NCBI GenBank assembly: GCA_022711175.1
Contig: JAKLFM010000011.1
Span: 1 to 64,000, forward strand
Length of the DNA: 64,000 nucleotides
Origin: Bacteroidota bacterium
GTDB taxonomy: Bacteria > Bacteroidota > Bacteroidia > Bacteroidales > UBA4417
Direction of reading: 5' to 3'
Shown here: piece by piece, positions 57,023 through 64,000 of the stretch
How positions within the stretch are numbered: the stretch's first letter is position 1
Layout: every line of letters starts with the position of its first letter
Program-made: the position numbers and the translations under genes
Notes under the pieces: generated by a model
Databases searched by the model: none
What the model was told of the DNA's origin: nothing
The model's input: the letters and a program-made list of their open reading frames with translations, nothing else

Positions 57023-58060
57023 TCAGCTTTTTATCTCCGGAACAAAGCTTTGAGCGGCTGTTAATACATCTGCTGTAGTTATGCGGTTCATACAGTTGAA
57101 GTGCTTCCTGGGACAATGGTTCAGGCCTTTGTGGGTGCAAGGGCGGCATGAAACCTCTTTCTCAACCACCACACTTTTTTGAGGAAACGGATAAAAACCG
57201 AGTTCGCGGCTGGTGGCTCCAAAAATTGCCACAACCGGAACTTTCTGCGATTGAGCCAGGTGCATCATACCGCTGTCGTTTGTAATTACCAGGGCGCTCC
57301 TTTGCAGCAATGCTGCCGACTGCAGCAAACTGAACTTTCCGGCATAACTTACAATGTCTTTCTTTGTGAGAGCAATAATGCCATCGCAAAGACGACTGTC
57401 GGCACTGCCGCCAAGCATGACAACCTCGGTTGACGAATCGTTGTGCAATGAGATGGCGACTTCGGCAAACCTTTCGGGAAGCCATTGTTTATTTTTATAC
57501 GAGGCTCCCGGGCAGATAACTACCAATTGCCTGGCTCCGGTAATCCCGTCAGCTTTGAGTTGCCGGTTTACTATGTCATTGTCACTGTGCGATGCATAAA
57601 CCTCGGTTCCTTTGTCATCGTAGTGGATGCTGTACTTCCTTACGGCTTCGAAATACCGCAGGTAAACCGGCTTAATGGTTTTGAATCTGTTTATGCCAAA
57701 ATAAATGAGCAGCGTCCGGGCAAGTATTTGTTTGTTGTAACCTGTAACTTCGCTAAAACTTGTATTTAAGCGTATATACCTTGTTCTCAGGCTTTTATGC
57801 AGATCGATGAACCAATCGAAATGCTCCTCCCTGAGTTGCCTTGTTATCCTTTTCAATTCGCCTTTGCCCGCATCATCATAAGTAATTACTTTGCTGAGGT
57901 GAGGGTTGTTTATGAGCAAGGTGGCATATTTTGCCTTAACAAGGAACGTGATACTAGCATCAGGAAACATTGCCCTAACACACCTGATCACCGGGGTGGT
58001 AAGGATGATGTCGCCGATTGAACTTAGCCTGGCAATCAGTATTTTTGAAGGAGTCTTCAA
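57023..58060 (-). CDS. Glycosyltransferase family 9 (heptosyltransferase-like)
   Basis: 345 residues. N-terminal ILIARLSSIGDIILTTPVI and a GT9 nucleotide-binding C-terminal half (VVICPGASYKNKQWLPERFA; ITNDSGMMHLAQSQKVPVVA; IFGATSRELG) are standard for lipopolysaccharide heptosyltransferases. It presumably adds a sugar to a lipid-linked core at the inner membrane. A Cys-rich C-terminus (VSCRPCTHKGLNHCPRKHFN) is common in this family. It lies 40 bp downstream of xylA, but that does not prove a shared function. Confidence 0.9.
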   Translation of the reverse strand: MKTPSKILIARLSSIGDIILTTPVIRCVRAMFPDASITFLVKAKYATLLINNPHLSKVITYDDAGKGELKRITRQLREEHFDWFIDLHKSLRTRYIRLNTSFSEVTGYNKQILARTLLIYFGINRFKTIKPVYLRYFEAVRKYSIHYDDKGTEVYASHSDNDIVNRQLKADGITGARQLVVICPGASYKNKQWLPERFAEVAISLHNDSSTEVVMLGGSADSRLCDGIIALTKKDIVSYAGKFSLLQSAALLQRSALVITNDSGMMHLAQSQKVPVVAIFGATSRELGFYPFPQKSVVVEKEVSCRPCTHKGLNHCPRKHFNCMNRITTADVLTAAQSFVPEIKS

Positions 58061-58100
58061 AATTTATCGTGATGTAAGATTGTACAGCGCGCAGTCAGCA

Positions 58101-59429
58101 TTATATGTAGTCGTTGATGAGCGACTCAAGGAATTCCTGTTTCCCGCTTCTTACTTCCGGTTCACCATCTTTAACAGCCAGATTCCGCAGTTCGCTGAGT
58201 GAGAGCCTGCCTTCTTCAAAAGCTTTGCCTTCGCCTTTATCAAACGATTCGTACCGCTGTTTTTTCATGGCAATATATGGTGAATCTGTTAGTACCTTGT
58301 CGGCAATGAGAAGCGCTCGTGCAAAAGCATCCATTCCGGCAATATGGGCAATGAAAAGATCCTCGTGATCGGTTGAATTGCGTCGGCGCTTTGCATCGAA
58401 ATTAATGCCACCTCCCTGGATTCCCCCGTTTTCGAGGATAACGAGCATTGCTTCAACAAGTTCATAAATGTTGATGGGGAACTGGTCGGTGTCCCAGCCG
58501 TTTTGATAATCGCCACGGTTGGCATCAATTGAGCCGAGCATTCCGGCATTGGCAGCAACCTGTAAATCATGCTGAAAGGTATGTCCGGCGAGGGTTGCAT
58601 GGTTTACTTCAATGTTCAGTTTAAAATCTTTATCCAGCCCATACTCTTTCAAAAATCCCACTACCGTACCAGCATCGAAGTCGTATTGGTGTTTGGTGGG
58701 CTCCATAGGTTTCGGTTCAATGAGGAAAGTGCCCCTGAATCCGTTTTGACGGCCATAATCCCTGGCAAGCATAAGGAAACGCCCCATGTGTTCAAGTTCG
58801 CGTTTCATATTGGTGTTGAGGAGCGAGAGATAGCCTTCGCGTCCGCCCCAAAAAACATAGTTTGTTCCACCCAGTGCAACTGTGGCATCAATGGCATTTT
58901 TAACCTGGGTGGCAGCCCAGGTAATAACCCGGAAATCGGGATTGGTTGCAGCACCGTTCATATATCGCGGATGCGAGAAAAGGTTTGCAGTGCCCCAAAG
59001 CAGGTTTACGCCTGTTTGTTTCTGCAGACTGGCAGCATATTCGACTATTTCATGCAACCGTTTTTCCGATTCAGCAATGGTTTTCCCTTCCTCTACCAGG
59101 TCGAAATCGTGGAAACAGTAATACTTCAATCCTGTTTTGGTCATGAATTCGAAAGCGGCATCCATTTTCATGCGTGCTTTAAGCATCACATCGTTCCCTT
59201 CGTTCCATTTAAAAATGTGGGTTGCTTTGCCAAACGGGTCTCCGCCATCGCCGCACAGGGTATGCCAGTATGCCATCGAAAACTTCAGCTGGTCTTTCAT
59301 TGCCTTGCCTGCAACAATGCGCTCAGGCTCAAAATATTTGAACGACAGGGGATTTCTGCTTCCTTTTCCTTCAAAAGGAATTTTCCCGATGCCGGGAAAG
59401 AATTCGGTAGATCCGGTGTAATAGCTCAT
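58101..59429 (-). CDS. xylA: Xylose isomerase
   Basis: 442 residues, class II size. Metal and substrate residues are in the conserved blocks [48 protein letters not shown] and GSIDANRGD. It converts D-xylose to D-xylulose in the cytoplasm. It is the second gene of xylB-xylA, starting 12 bp after xylB. Confidence 0.98.
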   Translation of the reverse strand: MSYYTGSTEFFPGIGKIPFEGKGSRNPLSFKYFEPERIVAGKAMKDQLKFSMAYWHTLCGDGGDPFGKATHIFKWNEGNDVMLKARMKMDAAFEFMTKTGLKYYCFHDFDLVEEGKTIAESEKRLHEIVEYAASLQKQTGVNLLWGTANLFSHPRYMNGAATNPDFRVITWAATQVKNAIDATVALGGTNYVFWGGREGYLSLLNTNMKRELEHMGRFLMLARDYGRQNGFRGTFLIEPKPMEPTKHQYDFDAGTVVGFLKEYGLDKDFKLNIEVNHATLAGHTFQHDLQVAANAGMLGSIDANRGDYQNGWDTDQFPINIYELVEAMLVILENGGIQGGGINFDAKRRRNSTDHEDLFIAHIAGMDAFARALLIADKVLTDSPYIAMKKQRYESFDKGEGKAFEEGRLSLSELRNLAVKDGEPEVRSGKQEFLESLINDYI

Positions 59430-59441
59430 ATGATGTGTTTT

Positions 59442-60926
59442 TTATTGTTCTTTCAGTTTTTGCTCAAGGCGGTTTTTCCAACCCAGATAATGATCAGCGA
59501 GTTGTGGGTCAGCCATAGGCTTAATATCCTGCACTACTGCCAAAGAATGAAAAGCTTCGTTCGCATTGGCAAAATATCCTGCACCCAGAGCGGCTCCGCG
59601 CGCCGCACCCTGTGCTCCGTCAGTATTATACAATTCGATTGCTGCTCCCGAAAGGCTTGCTAGCATGGAGCCGAACAGCGGGCTAAGGAACATGTTGGCA
59701 TTACCGGCCCTGATGCGTGATGCATTAAGTCCTGATTGCTGCATGATCTCCATTCCATACACAAACGAAAACACGATGCCTTCCTGTGCGGCGCGTATCA
59801 AATGGCTGATATTGTGTATATTAAAGTTCAAGCCTTCGAACGAAGCACCGGGGTTTCTATTGTCGAGCACACGCTCGGCGCCATTCCCGAAAGGGAAAAT
59901 GCTTAAGCCATCGCATCCGGCAGACACTGAAGATGCCATTTTGTTAAGTTCATTATAACTTTTTCCGGATGCAATATTGCTCCTGAGCCAGGAATATAAA
60001 ATGCCTGTTGCGTTGATACATAACAGCTGACCAAGCCTGGGTGAATCGTTGCTGTGATTAACATGCAGAAAAGTATTGATTCTTGACCTGTTATCGAACT
60101 TCAATTGATCAGTTACGCCATAAACCACTCCTGAAGTTCCTGCTGTGGCGGCAACTTCACCCGGATTGAGCACATTGAGCGAAAAGGCGTTGTTGGGCTG
60201 GTCGCCGGCCCGGTAAGTTACAGGTATGCCGGCATTTATGCCCAGATCAGCTGCAGCCTGCTGAGTTACATAACCTTGTATGCCGAAAACAGGTTTTATT
60301 TCGGCCAGCAGCGAGCTATCTATTCCGTAATGCTCAAGCAGTTCTAGAGAAATGCGATTGCGCTTAAAATCCCAGAATACTCCTTCGGAAAGTCCTGGTT
60401 CGGTGGTGCAAATTTCGCCGGTAAGGCGGTAAGCGATATAGTCGCCGGGCAGCATGGCTTTACTGACCTGTTCATATGTTTCCGGCTCGTTTTCTTTCAC
60501 CCACCTGAGCTTTGAAGCTGTGAAATTGCCCGGTGAATTGAGCAAATGGCTGAGGCAAAAATCATGTCCGAGCGCATCAAAAGCGTGCTGGCCGATTTCA
60601 ACTGCACGGCTGTCGCACCAGATAATTGCATTGCGCAGCGGTTTCCCCTTTTTGTCAACAATTACCAGCCCGTGCATCTGGTATGCAATGCCAATGGCTT
60701 TGATTTGCTTAAGTATGGCGGGATTTGCAGTTGCAATAATTTTGAGCGCCTCACAGATATTACGGTACCAGGTATCAGGATTTTGTTCTGCAAAGCCGTG
60801 AACGGGCGAAAGTATTTCCATCTCGGCAGGAGGGTAGGTTGCTGATGTAACAACCTCTCCTGTATCAGCATTAAAAATGCACGTTTTTACCGATGAACTG
60901 CCTAAATCAATGCCGAGGAAAATCAT
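59442..60926 (-). CDS. xylB: Xylulokinase
   Basis: 494 residues of the FGGY family. ATP-binding N-terminus FLGIDLGSSSVKTCIFNADT, the substrate segment AYQMHGLVIVDKKGKPLRNA, and a C-terminal GGNANM-like AGNANMFLSPLFGSMLA. It phosphorylates D-xylulose to xylulose 5-phosphate, feeding the pentose phosphate pathway. It is the first gene of the operon. Its upstream region has a TATCTTTG box and a palindrome at 60984-61003. Confidence 0.95.
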   Translation of the reverse strand: MIFLGIDLGSSSVKTCIFNADTGEVVTSATYPPAEMEILSPVHGFAEQNPDTWYRNICEALKIIATANPAILKQIKAIGIAYQMHGLVIVDKKGKPLRNAIIWCDSRAVEIGQHAFDALGHDFCLSHLLNSPGNFTASKLRWVKENEPETYEQVSKAMLPGDYIAYRLTGEICTTEPGLSEGVFWDFKRNRISLELLEHYGIDSSLLAEIKPVFGIQGYVTQQAAADLGINAGIPVTYRAGDQPNNAFSLNVLNPGEVAATAGTSGVVYGVTDQLKFDNRSRINTFLHVNHSNDSPRLGQLLCINATGILYSWLRSNIASGKSYNELNKMASSVSAGCDGLSIFPFGNGAERVLDNRNPGASFEGLNFNIHNISHLIRAAQEGIVFSFVYGMEIMQQSGLNASRIRAGNANMFLSPLFGSMLASLSGAAIELYNTDGAQGAARGAALGAGYFANANEAFHSLAVVQDIKPMADPQLADHYLGWKNRLEQKLKEQ

Positions 60927-60968
60927 AATGCGCTTACTGTTTTGCAGGATGCAAATTTAAAACCATGC

Positions 60969-61003
60969 CAAAGATAGTAGTGATACAATCCAAACAGATT
61001 GTA
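60969..61003 (-). promoter_or_regulatory. xylBA -7 box and palindromic candidate operator
   Basis: TATCTTTG (minus strand, 60976-60969) fits the -7 box 43 bp before xylB. A perfect inverted repeat, arms TACAATC and GATTGTA with a 6-bp spacer CAAACA, occupies 60984-61003, where the -33 region would lie. A regulator bound there could block polymerase. Confidence 0.5.
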
Positions 61004-61051
61004 ATAAAAATCTATCTGTCGCCTCATTGTGAATCAGTGCTTCACAACACG

Positions 61052-61747
61052 TTATGAGCGGAATTCTTCGTGGTCGCCCTGGAACCTGAAGCCAAGTCGC
61101 TTGGCAGTGCGGATCCTGCTGCTGTCGATAGCGCTCATCATGTCGCCGACGGTAACAACTTTTACATTATCATACGGAGGTGTGAGCAGGTCGAAATTAA
61201 CAGTATAACGAATGGCCGAATCGATGATTTGTTTGGCACTTTCGGGTGTCATCACAGCATTCTGGAAATTGTTGTAAAGGAGACCGATTTCGCGTTTTCC
61301 CTCGATGAAATAATGGTTTTCGTTGTTGATAAAAACGCGGCCTATAAGGTAGCCGAGGTCGTTTTGCCTGTTATACCGAAACGAATCAGCCAGGAAGTTG
61401 AAAATCATGATCATTCCACAATATGAGCGGTTTGGATCCTCGCGCACATAAGCGGTTTTCATCACTTCGTGATCGCGCGAAAACTCGAATACATTGCTGT
61501 GCATCATGAAGATAAGCACATCGCTTCCAAACTTGAGTTCGGCTTCAAATTCGCTGATATCCTGAAACTCGAAAGGCACTTTTGGATTGTCATCGCGATA
61601 CTTTTGCCTGAAGTCATCCGACATCTTTTTCATCACAGCCTTAAAGCCTTTGAATGTTTCAGCCGTATTTTTATATACCAATTGCTTGAAACTGTATTTC
61701 TTAGCCAATCCGTGCAGAAGATCATCATTTGGAAGAATATCCATCAT
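61052..61747 (-). CDS. Conserved hypothetical protein
   Basis: 231 residues, no signal peptide or membrane helix. Mostly alpha/beta, with a basic N-terminal half and blocks such as ELKFGSDVLIFMMHSNVFEF, SYCGMIMIFNFLADSFRYNR and GRVFINNENHYFIEGKREIG. I recall similar Bacteroidota-only proteins without a function. It follows the FAD-dependent enzyme gene by 74 bp. Confidence 0.75.
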   Translation of the reverse strand: MMDILPNDDLLHGLAKKYSFKQLVYKNTAETFKGFKAVMKKMSDDFRQKYRDDNPKVPFEFQDISEFEAELKFGSDVLIFMMHSNVFEFSRDHEVMKTAYVREDPNRSYCGMIMIFNFLADSFRYNRQNDLGYLIGRVFINNENHYFIEGKREIGLLYNNFQNAVMTPESAKQIIDSAIRYTVNFDLLTPPYDNVKVVTVGDMMSAIDSSRIRTAKRLGFRFQGDHEEFRS

Positions 61748-61821
61748 AACTGTTCAATTTTTGTTCATTTACCTTAACGGAAAACGCTATCGAAAGTAAG
61801 AAAAATAGGCTGACAGCGAAT

Positions 61822-63393
61822 TTACCGGACGTATTTTTGTATAAAGGCAGTTGCGCATCTCACTCCATCGATCGCTGACGAAACAATTCCACCGGCATAA
61901 CCGGCACCTTCGCCGCAGGGATAAAGTTTCATAACCTGCGAATGTTCAAGTGTTTGCTCATTGCGCGATATTCGTACCGGTGAGGATGTCCGCGATTCGG
62001 TGCCGAGAATTACAGCTTCGTTTGTGAGGAAACCTTTCATCTGTTTGTCGAATAAACGAAATCCTTCCCTGAGCCTCTCCGAAATATTTGATGGTAAAAT
62101 GCTGTTCAAGTCTGCCGCTATGATTCCCGGATAGTAGGAGCAGCCCGGCAATGATGAAGAAACCATGCCGTGAACAAAGTCGCTGAGACGTTGTGCCGGT
62201 GCTTTCTGCGAATAGCCTGCTGCCTGCCAGCAGCGCTCCTCAACCTGCCTTTGTAGTTCGAGGCCGGCAAAAGCACCAAACCGGGAGAGGTGTTGTATAT
62301 CATCATCTTCTATGGTAACGACGATCCCTGAGTTTGCGTATGGCGAATTACGTTTGCTGTTGCTCATACCGTTTACAACCACCTGGCCGTCGGCTGTGGC
62401 TGCGGGTACAATTGTGCCTCCCGGGCACATGCAAAATGAAAACACTCCTTTTCCGCCAACCTGTTTCACAAGGCTATAGGCAGCTGCAGGCAGGAAAACA
62501 TCGCGGCCAGCGCCTGAAGGCAAATGATACTGGATTGAATCAATGAGTTCCTGGGGGTGCTCAACACGAACACCGAGCGCAAAACTTTTAAATTCGAGAT
62601 GCAACCCTTTTGAATGCAAAAGATCATAGATATCACGTGCCGAATGGCCGGTGGCAATGATAACAGCCTGTGCATCAAATCGGTTGCCGTTTTTATCGAT
62701 AACACCTCGTGCGCTGCCTTTCTCAATGATTATATCGCTGATTCTGCTGTTGAAATGAAATTCGCCGCCTGCCTCGGTAATCGAATTGCGGATTGCCTGG
62801 ATAATAGCAGGCAGCTTATCGGTACCAATATGCGGATGGCTGTCAATGAGTATATCCGGTTCAGCACCATGGGCAACAAGTGTTTCGAGAATTTCGGTTA
62901 CGTTTCCGCGCTTCGACGAGCGGGTGTATAATTTGCCGTCGCTAAATGTGCCTGCGCCGCCTTCACCAAAACAGTAATTTGAGTCAGGATTCACAATACC
63001 TTCGCGGTTTAGCTGAGCAATATCGTATTTCCTCGACTTTACATCTTTTCCACGTTCAAAAACCACGGGCCGGAAACCTTTTTCGATAAGTGTAAGTGCC
63101 GCAAAAAGTCCTGCCGGACCGGCTCCGACAATGATAACAGGCTGACGGCGTGTTACATCGGGATATTCTTTCTTCCTGATCTTGAAATCACCCGGTGGCT
63201 GTTCATCAATAAATATTTCAGCTTTAAGCCTGACCTTCACCTTTTGTGAACGGGCATCAATTGAGCGCTGTATTGGTCTGATATATTTTATCCGACCGGC
63301 CGGCACATGCATAAAGTGAGCAAAGGCGCCTTTCCACCCCGAAGGGTCGGCGGCCTGACGCGGAGTCATGGCTATTTCGAGCTCTTTACGCAT
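61822..63393 (-). CDS. FAD-dependent dehydrogenase (COG2509-like)
   Basis: 523 residues. FAD-binding motif IIVGAGPAGLFAALTLIEKG near residue 85, and the conserved signature NYCFGEGGAGTFSDGKLYTR. GVRVEHPQELIDSIQY and FSFCMCPGG are typical of this COG2509 group. The substrate is unknown. It is cytoplasmic or peripheral. The gene precedes the hypothetical above in the same direction. Confidence 0.85.
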   Translation of the reverse strand: MRKELEIAMTPRQAADPSGWKGAFAHFMHVPAGRIKYIRPIQRSIDARSQKVKVRLKAEIFIDEQPPGDFKIRKKEYPDVTRRQPVIIVGAGPAGLFAALTLIEKGFRPVVFERGKDVKSRKYDIAQLNREGIVNPDSNYCFGEGGAGTFSDGKLYTRSSKRGNVTEILETLVAHGAEPDILIDSHPHIGTDKLPAIIQAIRNSITEAGGEFHFNSRISDIIIEKGSARGVIDKNGNRFDAQAVIIATGHSARDIYDLLHSKGLHLEFKSFALGVRVEHPQELIDSIQYHLPSGAGRDVFLPAAAYSLVKQVGGKGVFSFCMCPGGTIVPAATADGQVVVNGMSNSKRNSPYANSGIVVTIEDDDIQHLSRFGAFAGLELQRQVEERCWQAAGYSQKAPAQRLSDFVHGMVSSSLPGCSYYPGIIAADLNSILPSNISERLREGFRLFDKQMKGFLTNEAVILGTESRTSSPVRISRNEQTLEHSQVMKLYPCGEGAGYAGGIVSSAIDGVRCATAFIQKYVR

Positions 63394-63458
63394 TGATTAT
63401 TAAACTACCAGGTTTGAAATTGAATGAGCTAACGTCATCAGGAGATGCACACCCAAAA

Positions 63459-64000
63459 TTATTCGAAAGTAAAAGCCAGTTGAAATATTTTAGAGTTGAG
63501 CCGTTCGATGCCTGTGGTGTAAATGGTTTTATCACGCTTCAGTATATCAAAAAGGCCATACGACATGCGCAACTCCGTCCCGAATTTGAAAAAGGCGGTA
63601 TAGAAATCAAACCCGACACCAATTTCACCATATAGGTCGTGCTTATCGAGAAAAATATGTGCTACAGTGCTGTTATCCTTTTTCTTGGCATTGGATGCGA
63701 GGTCCAACGCGTATTTTCCGCCGGCCAGCACATAAGGCCTTACGTTATGAATGCGCTTTCCTTTAAAACGAAACCATAACGGAAAATCAACAAACGTTGA
63801 CTGAATATTCTTGGTGATCTCATCCACGCGCGGAGTTTCTGCTCCTTCCCAGTTCACTATATTATAGGTGAGGCCTCGTTCGCCAAAAGTGAGTGAAGGT
63901 GTAAAACGCAGGTCGAAATATTCACCCAATCGCAGGTTGCTCACAATGCCAATTACAAAGCCATATGTGGGATTAGCCAAAACACTGTAAAGGTGAGCCG
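63459..64000 (-). CDS. PorT-like outer-membrane beta-barrel protein (5'-truncated by window edge)
   Basis: At least 180 residues. The frame stays open to the window end, so the true start is beyond 64000. A TTG at 63980 lies inside the coding sequence. Alternating strand pattern, e.g. LRFTPSLTFGERGLTYNIV, FPLWFRFKGKRIHNVRPYVL, GEIGVGFDFYTAFFKFGTEL, with an aromatic C-terminal end FQLAFTFE (final Phe-Glu). It resembles PorT-like/OmpA-like porin-family barrels. Function unknown. Confidence 0.8.
   Translation of the reverse strand, partial: AHLYSVLANPTYGFVIGIVSNLRLGEYFDLRFTPSLTFGERGLTYNIVNWEGAETPRVDEITKNIQSTFVDFPLWFRFKGKRIHNVRPYVLAGGKYALDLASNAKKKDNSTVAHIFLDKHDLYGEIGVGFDFYTAFFKFGTELRMSYGLFDILKRDKTIYTTGIERLNSKIFQLAFTFE

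Noticed and set aside
58569-59663. A 364-residue frame antisense to xylA
   Set aside because: It overlaps xylA and the end of xylB, both with complete catalytic motifs, and shows no protein-like domain of its own.

Overview
The window looks like chromosomal DNA from a member of the Bacteroidota, most likely an environmental or anaerobic Bacteroidales-type lineage. Four kinds of evidence support this. Promoters match the Bacteroidota pattern (TTTG or TTG, about 18-20 bp, then TAnnTTTG). There are type IX secretion signatures: a C-terminal sorting domain on a secreted PNGase F-like enzyme, and a T9SS Plug (DUF5103) protein. Families typical of the phylum occur (DUF4476, PorT-like barrel, S16 with a long Ala/Glu tail). 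Energy metabolism is sodium-linked (complete Na+-NQR and a K+-dependent-type membrane pyrophosphatase). No IS element, CRISPR array, rRNA operon or prophage was seen. One tRNA (Glu, UUC) is present.

Layout. 0-4.5 kb: secreted GH2 beta-galactosidase behind a ROK-family regulator, with a 23-bp palindrome upstream. 4.8-8.0 kb: a methyltransferase and the membrane pyrophosphatase. 8.0-12.5 kb: duplicated terminator-like hairpins, the PNGase F-like enzyme, YebC and ribosomal protein S16. 12.6-16.5 kb: an AT-rich accessory patch with a zinc-ribbon membrane protein coupled to a HEPN-like protein, a secreted orphan and a Fic protein. The patch contains direct repeats and a broken copy of the 3' end of the outer-membrane lipoprotein gene that borders it. 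17.8-30.4 kb: DnaE, GxxExxY protein, thioredoxin, DUF58 protein, DUF4476 protein, MtgA, the two halves of the saccharopine pathway as separate genes, a DjlA-like co-chaperone, a cysteine-cluster protein and a LiaF-like protein.

30.4-36.0 kb is a leftward run headed by dnaX (DNA polymerase III tau/gamma) followed by a sugar kinase, an acyltransferase, a nucleotide-sugar dehydrogenase and an RlmI-like methyltransferase. 36.2-41.8 kb holds a cysteine-cluster protein, a polysaccharide deacetylase, a FemAB/GNAT-like protein, uracil phosphoribosyltransferase and a MacB/FtsX permease. 43.4-50.5 kb is the nqrABCDEF operon with its own terminator, followed by apbE, the flavinyl transferase that loads FMN on NqrB and NqrC. 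On the opposite strand directly beyond apbE is a 61-residue protein that resembles the Na+-NQR maturation factor NqrM. It lies behind an unusual multi-domain DNA-binding protein.

52.3-58.1 kb: an RNA methyltransferase, rpsF-rpsR-rplI, a UDP-GlcNAc 2-epimerase, RadC, tRNA-Glu with rpsT, and a GT9 glycosyltransferase. 58.1-60.9 kb: xylB-xylA with a palindromic candidate operator. 61-64 kb: a conserved hypothetical, an FAD-dependent dehydrogenase and a PorT-like barrel cut by the window edge.

Most of the window is ordinary core genome. The places that deserve a second look are the 12.6-16.5 kb accessory patch, the NqrM-like small gene and its multi-domain upstream neighbour, the T9SS-exported PNGase F-like enzyme, and the operator-like palindromes next to the two sugar loci.
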